Shown here in pieces: positions 13,909-28,349 of a DNA stretch of 64,000 bases. Source of the DNA: Apostichopus japonicus. Taxonomy: Eukaryota; Echinodermata; Holothuroidea; Aspidochirotida; Stichopodidae. Both the position numbers and the translations under genes were made by a program. How positions within the stretch are numbered: position 1 is the first letter of the stretch; each line of letters starts with the position of its first letter. The stretch spans positions 6,362,501 through 6,426,500 of the forward strand of contig NC_092580.1 in the NCBI RefSeq assembly GCF_037975245.1. Direction: 5' to 3'. Under the pieces are notes generated by a model, which saw nothing but the letters and a program-made list of their open reading frames with translations, searched no databases and had not been told where the DNA came from.

Positions 13909-16389
13909 TGATAGCGTCCCTGCAGCCCCCGAATTGAAGTGCCGCGATGACGTCACAACACTCATCGTTCTCCACTGTTCAAAATATATTAGATTTAGTT
14001 GGCGCGAGGTTCAAAAATCCACTGCTCCTGAATCATCGGATGAAAAATCCCTGAACTAGGACTGTGGCGATGAAAAAATTATGGAGTTTTTTTTCATATA
14101 CCCAATAGACTGTCACTAAAACATTCCTTTAATAACATATATTTTATGTACCTTTTATTGCCTACCAAGTTTTAACTAGATAACCAGACATGATATGGTT
14201 ATGAACTTGCCAAGAATTGTTTACATTGATGTGAACCCCTATCAAGTGAAGTTAATGACCCACAGATCACTCAATACTTTTTATGTGAACTCTGAACCAT
14301 TATTGGCTGGTTATATGGTAGCTTTATGGTACCTTCTATCAAATTTTTTTTTTTGACAAACTTCATTATAAGCACTAGTATGGCAACTATATATGTGAAA
14401 TATTTATAACAGTAATGTATAAGAGAGGCCTGTGCTTCAAATGTGAAATCTCTTTTCTTTTCTTTCAAAATCAGAGGAAAGTAGTAGTTCTCCTACCAAA
14501 TCTCTTAAATGATAGTATATAGCCCTGTAGATCTTGAGGTCATATTAAAAAGCCAGTGGAAAGCTAATAAAGAATTCATCAATAAAAAGATTTATGCTTA
14601 AAAGTTTTCCAAATTATTTGCTTCATTGCTTGCTTTGTGAACAAAATTCCTTCACATGATCTTGTTTTGAGATCCAATTAAAATATTTGAAATTTGTGTG
14701 TAGCTGTGTCTATAGGACTGAGGCTTTATTAAAACACTTTTCAGTTTCAAAGAAGCAAAGATGTGCGGCTAGCATAATATGTGTGTGGTGGGGCCAGGAT
14801 ATGTGTGTGGTGGGTAGGTGGGTATTGGTACAATGTATAAAATGAAATAGAGTGTTATATTTGGCTTGTCCTTCCTTGTAGGCACATCCAGGGGAGTGCA
14901 TGATGGTCTTCTGTTGTCTTCATGACTGGATCACAACTCTGCACAGCAACAAATCACACTTTCTGTAATTTCTTTAATAGCTACGCTGGTGCCAACTATG
15001 ATCAATAAAAAATTTAAAACTACATTATAAATGATAAAAATAGTAAATATGGACTGAAAATAAACCTTTGTGTTGTTAAGTTGCTTCCGGTGATACAGAA
15101 ATCTCTATGTATTGGTACGTTTATCTCCAAATGCATGTGTCACTCATCTGTTTTTCTAATTGACATTCAGGGTTTCTATGCATCGTGCGTTCTTCCTGTT
15201 AACCGTTTCCTTTATAAAAGTGAAATCGGATATAGCAAACCTAGTGTGATTTGTATTTCATGATGCAAATTTAGTAGTTTTAGTGCAAAAAATGAAATTT
15301 GAGGATAGAATAGGTAAAGTGTTATGGAGGGATGAGAATGGGTGTAAAGGGGAGGGAAGGAGGGGAAGGGGATGTATTAATGGTCCGGGTAGAGTGGATT
15401 TCTGTTAAATTATTTGAACTTGCCATTTTCTGTTCTGTTAAGTAATATGTCTGCCATCTGAACCTGGGTGGTGATTGATGAAGAACTAAATATGATATTG
15501 TATCTTCTTACCCCTGACCCATTCCCAACCCCCCACTCTTTCCTTTTTCTATAATTTCAAACTCAAACTTTAAGGAGCTTTACAACTTACAGACAAATTT
15601 CATTTTCTCTTTTCAATTTTATCCATTGTCTTTTGAGGGCAATATCCAAGCATTGTTTGTAAATGTTTAACCTTTGATAAGATAGGATGGTAGGCAGTAG
15701 TAATGTAACCTAATATTGATGTTTCGTAAAATTTGGCCCATTAATTCTCAAATTTCGTATATATTGCTACTAGATTTTAGTTTTCCGGAAGTTGAAAGGT
15801 TACCTCTGCGATACCGCGGTATATCAGTTACTATTTTCCATTATATTGTTTCCTGTTGTGAGCTGGTTCCTAAACAACTTTCAAACATTTGAGCAAGATT
15901 AACAAATCAACTAAGTATTAATTTACTAAAAATATGATCGTCATTGATAAAAGTAACATATCATTTATATGGTGCCAACTATCAAGTGACCTTTAGTCTG
16001 TGGTAAAGTAAAGAGACAATAGTCAACTGGGAGAAGGAGATGAGATAAAAAGTGTGCAGACATTTATACAAAATCTGTTATTTCCAAAAGAAAATCAAAC
16101 AAAATTATTACACTGCAAGCATATAGTTTCATATACCTTATCCATCAAAATATTGAAATTTTAAAGAAAACATAATTTCACTGTTAAATAATTGCAACGT
16201 ATTCGTCAACATTTTGAGATGAAACAATCTCAGATGATAAAGTAGTCTGGATGGATCATCACACCAGCTACAAAACTTGCATGTTTCTGACAACTCAAAA
16301 CATTCTCCCCCAAAAGCATCATGCATTTCACTGATATACACAAGAATTTCCATGCAACCATCATTCTGACCCAAAGAAATATCATTCTT
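13909..16389. other. Gene-free sequence
   Basis: Past the MITE at 13.5 kb the DNA is ordinary and AT-rich, with no exon pattern or clear repeat. Confidence 0.55.
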
Positions 16390-16745
16390 GAGGGTGTATA
16401 CCCCACATCCCTTCTTCTAAGGGTGCTATACCCAACATCCCTCCTTCTGAGGGTGCTATACCCCACATCCCTCCTTCTGAGGGTGCTATAGCCCACATCC
16501 CTCCTTATGAGGGTGCTATACCCAACATCCCTCCTTCTGAGGGGGTTATACCCCACATCCCTCCTTCTGAGGGTACTATACCCCACAACCCTCCTTCTGA
16601 GGGTGCTATACCCCACAACCCTCCTTCTGCGGGGGTTATACCCCACATCCCTCCTTCTGAGGGTGCTATACCCCACATCCCTCCTTCTGAGGGTGCTATA
16701 CCCCACATCCCTCCTGAGGGGGTATACCCAACATCTCTCCTCCTG
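16390..16745. repeat. 30-bp tandem satellite
   Basis: About twelve copies of GGGTGCTATACCCCACATCC CTCCTTCTGA. Because 30 is divisible by three, several frames on both strands stay open and give false repeat proteins. No spacers, so not a CRISPR array. Confidence 0.92.
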
Positions 16746-18262
16746 CTATTTCTCTGCAATAATCTTGTTGGCAAATACTTGTTTCCTCTTTGAAGCTGGG
16801 TTGATCCGGTGGAAGGTAGCGATTTGATGGCGCCGTGGCGAGGTACTTCGAAAGTTCAAACCACAATAAGCTGTTTCTGAGTAGAACAGCGTCCTATGAC
16901 AGGAACTCAAGAACTAGATACGTTCTGTATAGGAAGTATCCTTTCTCTGGAATACCTTGTCCTAAAGGGAACTACCCGCACCGTTTGCGGAAATTTGAGG
17001 AAATTCTACGTTGGTGTCAAATGTTTGCACGGAAAAGAGTTTCATGTTTCAAGTTTGTAATGTAATACAACAATTTAGAAGTTAGTAACGGACATGCAAA
17101 CGTATTGTTTTATAGTTTAATAATATCTGTGATAAGTGCTTTTTGTTATTAGGAGTTTCCATGGCCCCCCCAAATGCCTGTGTAAATGTGTTTGCTATTT
17201 GCACAGTCTATATGTGTAGGAATTCTTCATGTCCGGTGGTTCTTCACTAACATTGAAACAAAACTTTCAGTGAAGATATGCCCCCCTCCCCCTCAAAAAA
17301 AAAATGCCTCAATTTTCAGATGTTGTTCTGAACAGTCAGCAAATTTTGAATCCTCATATGTGTAATAATGCTATGGGCTAAATATGGAATCCTTTTGTCT
17401 CTGAGAAATCCATGCATTTTAGTTGTTATATCCTGAGGATGACCTATCAAGTAGCTAATCAGTTTGGTTATTTCTACCCCTTGATGATATTTCCTACTAA
17501 TTCAATTTACTTTTTTCTCGAAAATAGGGCATAAAATGGCAAGTGATTAGTTCTAAAATTGCCTGATCTACTAAATTTAATTTGTTTGCAAATGGAAATT
17601 TGACATACATTAATCTGTATTTAATGAAAGTAGGTAACATTCATGAGAAATAAATAACATTCAGAATGATCATTGTCTTGATTTGATCAGTTCAGTACCT
17701 TTGGTAAAAGTTTGAAACCTGGCAACCAAAAGAAAACAGTTGTGATCACCTTCTGGTACGTTTGTGCCCCACCCCTGATATTCTTTGTGAAATTAAACAA
17801 AGGTTTAGAATCATCTCTCTGGCCATGTTTCTATTTCCTTTCCACCAAGGAGTGAAAACGAAAAACATGTTTTAATGTAGGATAGGTATGTTGAATAAAA
17901 CCTTCAACATAATTTTCTTCAAAGTTTACAAGCAACCCACTGCTCCCATACCTGCTGTTATGGTTGCAACAAAATACTGCCTGTGATAATGGAATTTTGA
18001 CAAAAGAATGTCTATATTGGTAAAGAAAATCACATTTTTACATTAATTTCCTTAGCTTGTCACTGACGAGATCATATTCATGTATGCGTGTTTGCCAATG
18101 CTATTGTTTCAAATATGGGCCATTTTCATGGGTGAAAGGTGGAAACAACCCTTTCCACATGAAATTAACGTATGAGGGTGTGTATATACACAACTTAAGT
18201 TACTAATGCTACGAGAGCCTAGAAGTTTGGCAGAGCTAACTTATTCTGAGCATGTCACGGCA
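16746..18262. other. Gene-free sequence with one orphan open frame
   Basis: The segment 16800-17065 is less AT-rich and open on the plus strand for 76 codons with a basic, Arg-rich product. No family was recognised and no splice context stands out. The rest is unremarkable. Confidence 0.45.
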
Positions 18263-18270
18263 ATCACAAG

Positions 18271-20079
18271 TAGTGTTGCTACGATAATCGTTTTCAATAT
18301 CGGGTATCGGCCGATATTTGCAATATCGGCAGCATATCGGTATCGGTAAAATTTTGCCTAATTGCCGATAACAGCAAACCGATATTGAACTTTTCTTTTT
18401 AACAGCAGAGCTACTTCTTTATACTTGCAATGATTTGTTTATTTGTCCAAGACGATCCATTTCTTTAGCGTCAGTTAAACTCAGATTCATTTTCGATTAA
18501 TATCCATGTAGACCTGACCCTCCGTAACCTCTAAAAACACGTCTACGGCGCGCGAATATAACCAATGACCTTCGTTCGTGAACCTTGGCCTACACACAGC
18601 ATTAGTGCAGCATACATACACTGTACTAACCATTCATTTTCCCAAAGGCCTCCGTGAAAACCTTGAACATGATGCATAACTGCACAGTTCAGCAGTGTTG
18701 GAAAACCTTGTTCAATTTTCGCGAACACACTGCCGATTTCCCGCCTGTGTTCGCCCAGCGAACACGCCGAGCATGCGTAGCGTGCGAGCATAAAGGCGTG
18801 GTGTCCAGGGGCCCGCCTTAGGGCCTTGGTGGGGTCATGGGGTAGAACCCCTCGTGGGAAAATTTTGGCATTTTTTGCGTGTCTGGCGATGAAAAAATTC
18901 GCAGTTGCGGATGCAAAATACTGACAACTTTTTTATTTAAATTGTCACGAAACTGATGAAAATTTGAAAATGACAAGTTAGAGTAGCTATATTATGTTAT
19001 AAAATGAAACGAGATTTAATCTGTGTTTCAATCTTTAAAAAGTGCACCTTACAAAACCTCCGATGTTATGAAACAAACAACGTTCAGCAAAGCCCTGTTT
19101 CTAGACTGCCTAACAATGAATAGCGTGCACTATGCGTACATTTTTACAACTGCAATGTTTAACCCTATACCCAACTACCACGGTACATGTGCTGTGAGGT
19201 TTCCCAGGTACCTTCCCACACAACTGTGAGCTCATCCCCCGTGTAACACCTGTTTGTTAACATTTTTTGGCACGTTGCCAGGGAACTTTTTAGTTACGTG
19301 AGATCCGTAACCGCCGAGGTGGTTAGGCTATTTGCTATACACTTAAGTATGGTAGGATATAATTTTTTCCGTATTTTTGGAAATTCTAGAAAATACTTTC
19401 TTTTTCCCCCGCTTAACAACAGATTTGGTCTTACGGTATATTCATAAATGGATGCACTAGAGCCTTTTTTATATGACATTAGTTGCATTTAGTACGATAT
19501 GCCAGTTTTGCGTGAATTTTTCGAAAGTGTTTTGCTCGATCTTTCGTAATATTTGAAAGGTGTACCACCTTACTTTCCGTACACAATTGGTCATTTCTCT
19601 ACTGATTTTCAGTTTTTTTTCTCTATTCGGTCAAGTGAATAAGTTGTACATTGAGTATAAAGTCAATAAATTTTAACTTTTACATTGTGATCGACAGTTC
19701 AAACCTACTTAAGATGCAATTTTGCAAGCATACGTTAACACTGTAGCTACTTTTAAGTCTTTACGATGTTAAGGCTCACATTTACTGCATCCATTTTATT
19801 ATCGTGTGCAGCGCTGCAGTGAAAAAGGTTCCGGTTGGATTTCAATTACCATTTTCTTTTTCAAAATCAGGAAAAAAGTCATTCTTTTCACCTTAGGACA
19901 AAAGGAAAACAAAACACCATATTTTGTTGTTTACTTGAAGATTTATTTGTGAATGTATGCATGACTAAAAAGTACGATTTTGCCTTTATTTTGTCTGTTA
20001 AATAATATCGGTATCGGACCGATATTGGGATGATAATATCGGATATCGGCCAAAACCGATATTGGTTATATCAACACTA
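18271..20079. mobile_element. Non-autonomous hAT transposon (1.8 kb)
   Basis: Termini are TAGTGTTGCTAC... and the inverse ...ATCAACACTA, flanked by the perfect 8-bp target duplication ATCACAAG (18263-18270 and 20080-20087). The 8-bp duplication and the YAGNGTTG end are hAT hallmarks. Subterminal clusters of ATATCGGTATCGG and CCGATATT at both ends are likely transposase-binding repeats. No long ORF or transposase motif was seen inside. A GC-rich block at 18790-18880 may be a nested older repeat. Confidence 0.88.
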
Positions 20080-20087
20080 ATCACAAG

Positions 20088-23000
20088 TGCCCACACATTA
20101 TAGATACCTACATGATTATACTTCCTGCAGTGTTGTACGCCCACAAAATAACACCATAAACAACCGGAAAGTTCTTCCTAATACTGCAAGCACTCCAAGG
20201 GCATTACAATACTGGGTATTTGCAGGCAAATGCAGTTCTAGTTACCTGTAGAAATGTCTGACTAGCATTTCCCTAATTAGACTGATTGTGTTTATTGTAA
20301 TACCATAGGAAAAGCATATTTATAGTGTGTTAGAGATGGATAATGATCATCCTATATTCCAGATCTTCCTGTTTACAATCGCATTTTCTTTGAAAAAAAT
20401 TCAGGATATATTGGACAGCTCATGCTTGAAATGTCCTACCATGTACCCAAATGCAATCACTTCTCACCTTTGAGGGAGAATAGAATCAATTTGTAGAACA
20501 CATTTCCTTTATAGTTTGTTAATAGTTTTTGGCAACTCCCTAACCGCCTTTAATAGCAGGAGAGGTTGCTAGGAGATACCTTTAAAACGAACAACGATTG
20601 TTGATGGTGTTTGTAAAGGATCTTTAATAAGATACATAATTAACTCTTGATAAAATAAACATTCCTCATTCAGGTACAAAATTGTACCTTGTTAGAAATG
20701 TCAACTTCCTATAAAGTGCCAGATATTATCTTTACTTCTTCAGTTTTGGACGGATCAAGACCCTCCTGAATTGAGCTAATTGGGGAATGGGAACTCAACT
20801 TGCACTTTGGTATTCTGGTTGATTATTTATGAAAAATTAAATAAAACAAACAACAGCATTCCACCCTTCATACCCTCGTAACTACAACAAGAATGTCCAT
20901 AAAAGGAGCTAGCCACAACTTTCGGAAGTCATATCCCGTAATGTGTAGGTAAAATGTTCTATGTTGAGTAGGTAAAGACTCTATGATGTCACTCATAGTG
21001 TCACTAAGCCATTACTGCCTAAAATGATTTCCTGTTGACAAACAATGTGAAGAGAAAATATTTCCGCCACACTATTACTCGAGAACCCTACCTACTATCT
21101 TGCCCTAACTCAGATATGACTGATTGAATGTGACCTATTTTGACTGGCTTTATCTTCAACTATACTCCACCAGCAACTAGGATTATAGTAGACATTGTGG
21201 GGCCCAGGGCACTTCAGGTTCAGTGGACGTCCCATCATACACAAAATTGAAACACATCGCAAATGACCCAAGTTACACATCAAAGTCACTTTATTGCATG
21301 TAATTGGAACTGACAAGTATTATATACCTAGAAAGGTTTTCGAATATAGAAAGTTTTGTACGGCCGCCCTGAGTGGACAAGGTGTAAGTTGCCGGGGGGG
21401 GGGGGGTAAAGAATAGTCACCACATATTCAAACACTGAGAGCTTAAAATGTTTGTTTTCAATTTTAATTCTGTGATTTAAATCTGTGATGTCATCTGCAC
21501 AAAACATTTACTTAGGCTATTGTAATCTTCATTATTTATCCTTCAAACATGATACATTTGGAAAGTTCGCTTAGAAAGAGAAGACAACAAAGGTGAAAGT
21601 ATTTTGCTCAATCTAATTCCATTCTGGAATCTTTGTGCAGTGAACTGAGTTCATTCACAACAATTGCATCCCATCTTTCTGCGAGCACATACACATAGCA
21701 GTTTATTGAGGAATGTGAACTTCAAGGATTACAGCTTCAAGGATTACAGCCTCAAGGATTACAACTTCAAGGATTACAGCTATTTTTAGTAGTATTATCC
21801 TATATTGCTCCATTTAGCAAAATTGCTATACATGGCACCAGCATGGACTGAAATTGAAGCTTGCTAAACATTCCTTCATGTATTCTAAAGTACTTTATTT
21901 TAGGTTCTCACTTTCCAAATTATTCTCAAACACTGAGTTGGATACAACCATGGAGGTAAAACAGATTTACCTCCATGATACAACTAGCAATAAAAAAGCT
22001 TGTATAAGTTTGTACATGAGTGACCTCTAAGAGTTTTATTGGGAGGGATGGGAAAGAAGGGATTGGGGCAGAAAGGGGCGATAACACCCTTGCCTATCCT
22101 GTAGTTTCTCCTTATATTAGGAGCAGGAAGCAAGTAATACAAATCACATTTGTTATCATTGGAAAATGGAATTTCCCCCAAAGTCTTTGGATATAGGAAG
22201 CTCCATCAGTATATGATTGGTAACAATGATGGTTATAGTGTAGTTGCTCATATGGTACAAGCTCAATCTATACCTCCTAAGGGGAACATCAAATACAGGC
22301 TGCTTATAGCAATACAATGGATTTGGTTTATAGTTTGATATACACAATAGTGTATAATAATGGTAATTGTAGTACATGTACACAATCATCACACAATACA
22401 ACCTAAAGTTAGTTATTTAATTTGAAAAATAATTAATTAATTTTCTTTATAACCTATTTCAGTTTATGGTATTAGTTTCCTGTGTTGCATAGATTTCCCA
22501 CAACTAAGGCTATAGTAGAGACGTTCAAGGTACTTTGCTGGAGATAACTTCTCCGGTCCTATGGTGTTTCAGGTAAAAATCCTGCTGGGTACTTCCACTT
22601 CCAACTGTTCAAGTTTCCATCCTTTGAAATAGCAAATATGATGAAAATTGATGAGGAAAATGGGTTATTAACACTGTCTGAAGATATAATGTACAACTGT
22701 GTTTTTTTTTATGATGATTATTATTTTGTTATCTCCCATGATGGGATGTCCAGTCTGTAGTTAGCAATATCATTTTATAGGTTGAACTACCAGTGAACAA
22801 TATTAACTGAAACTTCTGACTGGTAGTTCTCCTTGCATTTCAGTGGTATCCCTAGCCCCTTCTCCATAGCATAATCCCCCCCCCTCCCAATTGAGAAGAA
22901 AAAAGAAAGGAAATATTCTATAACAAAATGCAATATTAACTGGACCTTAGGGTACTATATGACTTGTTATGGTTCCTGCATGTAAACTATTGAGAATAGT

Positions 23001-25749
23001 ACTCTCTTGAGAGTAATTGGTTAAGAGAGGAGATGCCTAGCTTCTAGGTCCTAGGTCTCCATTTACAAGTCATGGTAGTGGTACTCCTTCATCCTCTCTT
23101 CATCCTTCTCTAATCCACAATTCGCCCTCTCCCCCATCCTTCAATTAAGAAGAAAAAAAGGAGGGAAAATATTTTGTACAAATTCTAAATCACAGCAGTG
23201 CCAGGTAAAAGGGTGCTATATATTTATTGTTTGTTCATTTCAAACTAACAGCATAATATTTACTGCCATTTCTTCAGCAATCCACACCCTTTCTTTAATC
23301 ACCATGAATAAATTATCACCTTGTTCTGAATGGGAACATTCATGTAAAATATATTGCTTTAGTGTGATTGCCTAATATTAGCAAAAACCTGTTTACCCAA
23401 TAGTTGAAATTAATAAACTTAGATAAGTTTGCTTCATGATGGTAGTAGGATATTTTGGTAATGTGCCTATCAGAAGTAGAGGGCGTTATGTTCATACGTC
23501 TTTCTTCTGGATTCATTTTCGTGAGTCAGAGTGGTGGCAGTCTTTAACTTTAATGTGTTTAAGTCTCATAATCCATGACCAGTGGCTGTTGCCAGTCTGC
23601 TGTAACCAATTATAATTGCTTTTGTATACGAGGCAATCTGCAACTTAAAAAGATGGTACAGTTAGGTAGACCAAAATGTATCATTTAGTTCTCACTGTTG
23701 CCATCAACTTTAATTTACCCACTTGTGATCAATGACTTGTCACATCCATTTAGGGTAAAAACGTGTAACTTAGTATCATAGGACAGAGAATGATTTTGCG
23801 GATAAACCAATGTATGAATATGACAAACTTATGTCACTTCATAATGCTCTAACAATAACATGTAGCTACCATAGACCCTCACATATGGACGGGGAGGGGA
23901 GGAGGGGAACAGGACCAGGAGTCATGCCATTTGTTCATTGGTGTTAAAATTGTCACACATCATCTGTATGAATGTGTGAAAATTATTGTTGTCCTCCCCT
24001 GTCTGCCCTCAATCATGGCTGTGAACGCAACCAGTAAATGCATAGCCTAGTAGCCCTTGTAAGCAAGAAATATGATGATCAATTGAAGCAATATATCTGA
24101 AACTGATTAAAGAACCAATATAATTATACCGTCCTATATCTATTTTTTGAGTTTTTCACAAGGAATAAACTGAAAAATTTGTATTGTATTTTGATACATT
24201 TTTAGTTCCACTTGAGAGATCTTTTCAAGAAAAATTATGCTTTTTAGCATAAAAGTACTGAAACTGAAATAGCAATATCTCATAAATGTCAACTTTGGTG
24301 ATATGAAGGTGAATTTTTTTCAAACATTGAACATTTCATTGTGTGTTGCATTTTGCAACAGTTATAGGTACTTGAAAACATAATAATAATTCACCACAAT
24401 TGCAACGTAAACAATGAAGTTAGGTAACAGGTTTGCAAGTGAAAGAGAGCATTACATTAATTTATGTGCAACTAAATGATCTGACTTGGATTAGAGAGTT
24501 TATAACAAGCTCTTTACCCAAATGATTGTAATGTCATTAATGTTTTAACTGGATTAATAGTAATAGACATCCAATTATGACTGAACTTATGGCTTGATTT
24601 TCTGTGCTGTCTTTTTTACTTCATACTTCACTCATTTTCATTTCAGTCAAGATACCTTGCTCCTCACATCCGAACACCATCCTTGTTATGTGTGAAAGCC
24701 TTAATCTGTCAAGATCATTGCTATCACTGTAACTTTTTGTGCTTGTGTAACAATTTTATGAAAAAAAAAAATTTACCAAGTATTACTCAAAACAAGATTG
24801 CATTCGAACAAACTAAAACATTCATTTTCACCAAATGAAGGATAATTGTAGGATATGGGAATTTATAAATTTGAGTCAATTCTCCAGGCAATTCTTGACA
24901 AATAAAACTAAGGAGTAATGACCTACATTGTCATGAGATTTTATTTTTACAAGGTATCAAAAAGATAACATGAACTCAACTCACTGATTAAGGATAAATT
25001 CCTCCTCATGCTATTGTACTCTGACTCATATAATACTCTTTCGTCCAGATGTCAAGGTATTCATAAATCTCAGTTCAGGTAAGAGATTATTTTAATTAGT
25101 GGTGGTCAATCATGTGCAGTGGCCTATGCATGAACTTCAAGTAATTACTGTAATATAAAGTGCAACCATCAAATTAATATTTGTCCACCAACTTTAATAC
25201 TCAAATTGACTATAAAGAATCAGTGAAAGCTAGGGCAATGGTCACTTTGTTAGAGCATTAATAGTAGTACAATGGGGCTGTCAATAAATAAATTTACTAC
25301 ATTGTTTAGAAAGTAATGTAGAGGGATTTAGGGAACTTTCTTCATTCAACAGAGGTCATGAAAATTAATAACTACTTGTTATGAAATAATAAGAATTTAT
25401 GCAGCTTCCTAATTCAATTTTCACCACCCTAATTATCTTCAACTCCCAGGGTGAATTTTAGTGATAAAGTATGACTCACTTTTCAGAAATTTGAGGTAAA
25501 TATTGTATCAAAAATGGACAGAAATGTTTCCCTTTCAAGGGCAAACCTATGTATGTTGAGGGACAACATTTACATTGTCATCAGTAATAATTTGGCTATA
25601 TGCTATTGTTTTCTGTTACTTTGGAGCTTTCTAATAATTATTGTAACAGAACAAAGTATCACCATTACACCAGAAGTTGCCCTTTGTGAAAAATAAGTGC
25701 CCTATCTAACTTTTTATAAATTTGTAAATGGGACCTGCTATCATTGCCA
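20088..25749. other. Gene-free sequence
   Basis: AT-rich DNA with a poly-G tract near 21394-21406 and the short tandem repeat at 21.7 kb. No exon recognised on either strand. Confidence 0.6.
21717..21781. repeat. Short tandem repeat CTTCAAGGATTACAG
   Basis: Four 15- to 16-bp copies with single-base differences. Confidence 0.75.
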
Positions 25750-25755
25750 CCTCAA

Positions 25756-26452
25756 TATGGGCGGCCATTAATGCAGGCAATGTCCCACTTACAGTCTGTT
25801 GTTGACATCGGGCCCTTGGTAGCAACCTGGATTTGCCTCGACCACTAGCTTTGCATAAGCCAACCAGCAATTCCATTGTTTGGCCTAGGGCCAGTTAAAC
25901 ATTGACAGCTAAAACCAGTGACATGCCAAGTACTATAGTACTGGGCCAGGTTACCCTAGTACCAGTGATAGGCTTGTCACTTTACTGCTGTTACTCTATA
26001 TGTTTTCGTGCAGTGTGCTCCTTCTCCTGCTTTCTCCGTTGAGGATGTAAGTTGCAGATGAAAGACAAAATGCTGCCAACATTTTGTATGTACTCACAGG
26101 ACTTGTGAGTACACAAACATTATGTGTTGCTGCCACTCGCCTCAGAAAACAGTAATGGCATTACATCACTGGTAAATAGTGAAGATTGTGGTCTATCCGA
26201 CTGGATTTATTTCCGAGGGTACTTTTGTTTTGTTAGGACAGGATGTGTGGGGTGAACTTAGTTTCAACAGAGTAAATATATTTTTGATGGTGTTAATTTT
26301 TTGGATGAAGACAATTTTTTTGGACGGAGTAAATATAGTTTTGATGCAGTAAATTTATTTTTGATAGAAAAACTATATTTTTTCTCATGTTAAATATTAT
26401 TTTTGTTGTATCTTAATTATTATTATTTTTTTTGTGGTAATGGCCGCCCATA
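25756..26452. mobile_element. TATGGGCGGCCATTA-ended element (697 bp)
   Basis: Inverted ends TATGGGCGGCCATTA and TAATGGCCGCCCATA, with one extra base, flanked by the 6-bp direct repeat CCTCAA (25750-25755 and 26453-26458). The right part contains repeats of AGTAAATAT.TTTTTGATG. No ORF. The superfamily is uncertain. Confidence 0.7.
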
Positions 26453-26458
26453 CCTCAA

Positions 26459-28349
26459 GAGCTTTCAGCCACCTGTGATTAAGCTTTCGTGAAACTTAAT
26501 TGCTTCAATAAATTTACCAAAGCTGCTTCTCTCTCCAAAGTGCTGTTCTTCTACTTCAGCAAGATGTCAATGAGCTCCATTGAATGAAGGTCGCTTCTCT
26601 CATGATTAGATGAGGTTGACTTAAATATAGTCCCCCCCCACCCCTCCCCCCTTTCCCTTTGTGCTCTCACCTCATCTGACAATAGCAAATTTAGTAAAAC
26701 ATTCTTAGAGGAAGTAAAGAGGCAAGGGAGAGGAGGGCCTACAGGATAAAATATTCCAACCTGTTCCAATGGAAAATTATTATGTGGGACCATTGAATGA
26801 TTTACCCATTAATGTTACAGTAACCTATTTAAATACATGTTGCTCAGTAGGTTTATATTGTAATATGTAATAGTAAGTGTTTTTTCTGAACATTCTGAAA
26901 GGGAATGGGGCCGATGTCCATAGTTCGCCCCTCCACCCACCCCTCCCTGCACTTCCCTCTTCCAAAAGAGCAAAATACAATAAACCAAACCAAAATAACA
27001 GAAAAGTTAAGAGAAAAACATGAATGATTTCTTTTCACTTGTTGATTATAAAAACAAAAAGCAATTACAAATACGCTTGAGTAAAGTTCTGCAGTGACAT
27101 TAACATAGATAGATTGACCTGTTTAATAAACAGTGTGATCTATAAGGACATCCTTACAGATAAATGAACAATGCATGATCATGCTTTAAGGACATATATA
27201 TAGTAACTGTTAGCAAGGTACAGTAGTATCAATCAAATTCTTGTCTCTCTGTTAATGTCAACTGTAGTTATAGAACTTTAAGAAGTATATTGAAAACAAG
27301 AATCACTTTAGTACAACCTAGTTGGCCTCCCTTCCCCTCTCTATTTCCCCATCCCTCCCTCCCTTCCTCTATCCCTTCTTCCCTTTGCCCCCCCCCCTCG
27401 CCCCTCCTTCTGTCCCTTCCTAAACAAATGGGAAATTAAGATAAATGTAAAGACATAACAACAATTTTGTTTGAACTACAAAAGACAATTATTAAACTAC
27501 AATTACATATAATCACAACAATTGGTATTTTTTAGGGTTGCATGTGCATTGAAATATTCAGTAATTATATATTCTGTTCAAATCGGTTGAAATTAATGTG
27601 ATAATAGGAAGCAGAGATTGACAGCTATCATAATTGTTTAAAAATTGTAATATAAACAAAACACAGGTAGGTGTAATTCAAAAGGTTTAATAACCACTAA
27701 ACCCTGCATTATGAAATAAATATTCATGCAGTCTATTCTTCTGTAGATCTCTGTAAAACTATTTATTGGTTCAAAGATATGTGATCTAGCTAATACAAGC
27801 TTAAATGGCCAAAAAATCGTGCAAAACACTGAAAAGCCTGTTATTGCAAAGATAAATTCTGCCATGCTTGAATTTATCTGATTACTTGATTACATTTTTG
27901 CATTGCTCTAAAGCTGTATTTTGCATTGGGCAGAAACTTTTCATTTAGTTGACCAAGCAATAGTACTAGAGACACATAATAGAAATAAGGCCCTGAACAT
28001 ATTAAGAGATCTATAGCGTGAAACCAATTTGAATGATTCTAATAAGCAAGTGATTCAATTAAAAGATTAAGTGTCACAATCAGAATGAGATTACTCACCA
28101 CCTTAGTTAATAGTTTAATCCAAGATATACAATTTTTGTGCCACAAAATGTATATAATTTTAACTTTTTTGTGCTATAAGTTCATCATTTTTGTATAATT
28201 TTGGTGGAGAAACAATCTCTGGTATAGTTGTCTTTTCTTTTAGTCTCTTGTATGGTATTAAATCAATGCAAAATTCAGCTTTAAGCCAAATTAGTTGTAA
28301 AAAATCCATTAAAACACAACAAACATTTAAGTGTGGGTTACAGATGTTG
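26459..28349. other. Downstream flank of gene A
   Basis: Contains polypyrimidine tracts (26630-26660 and 27330-27420). It should hold the 3' UTR of gene A, but no AATAAA on the minus strand was found close to the stop codon. Confidence 0.5.

Noticed and set aside
13628-14059. 143-codon plus-strand ORF
   Set aside because: It crosses a MITE and its flank, including the inverted end, and has no recognisable domain.
16230-16706. 158-codon minus-strand ORF with a 10-residue repeat
   Set aside because: It is the 30-bp satellite read through; other frames on both strands are equally open.
16390-16745. CRISPR-like array
   Set aside because: Units are contiguous with no spacers, and the DNA is animal.
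18543-18791. Transposase fragment inside the hAT element
   Set aside because: The 82-codon frame has no BED finger or hAT dimerisation motif and is probably chance.
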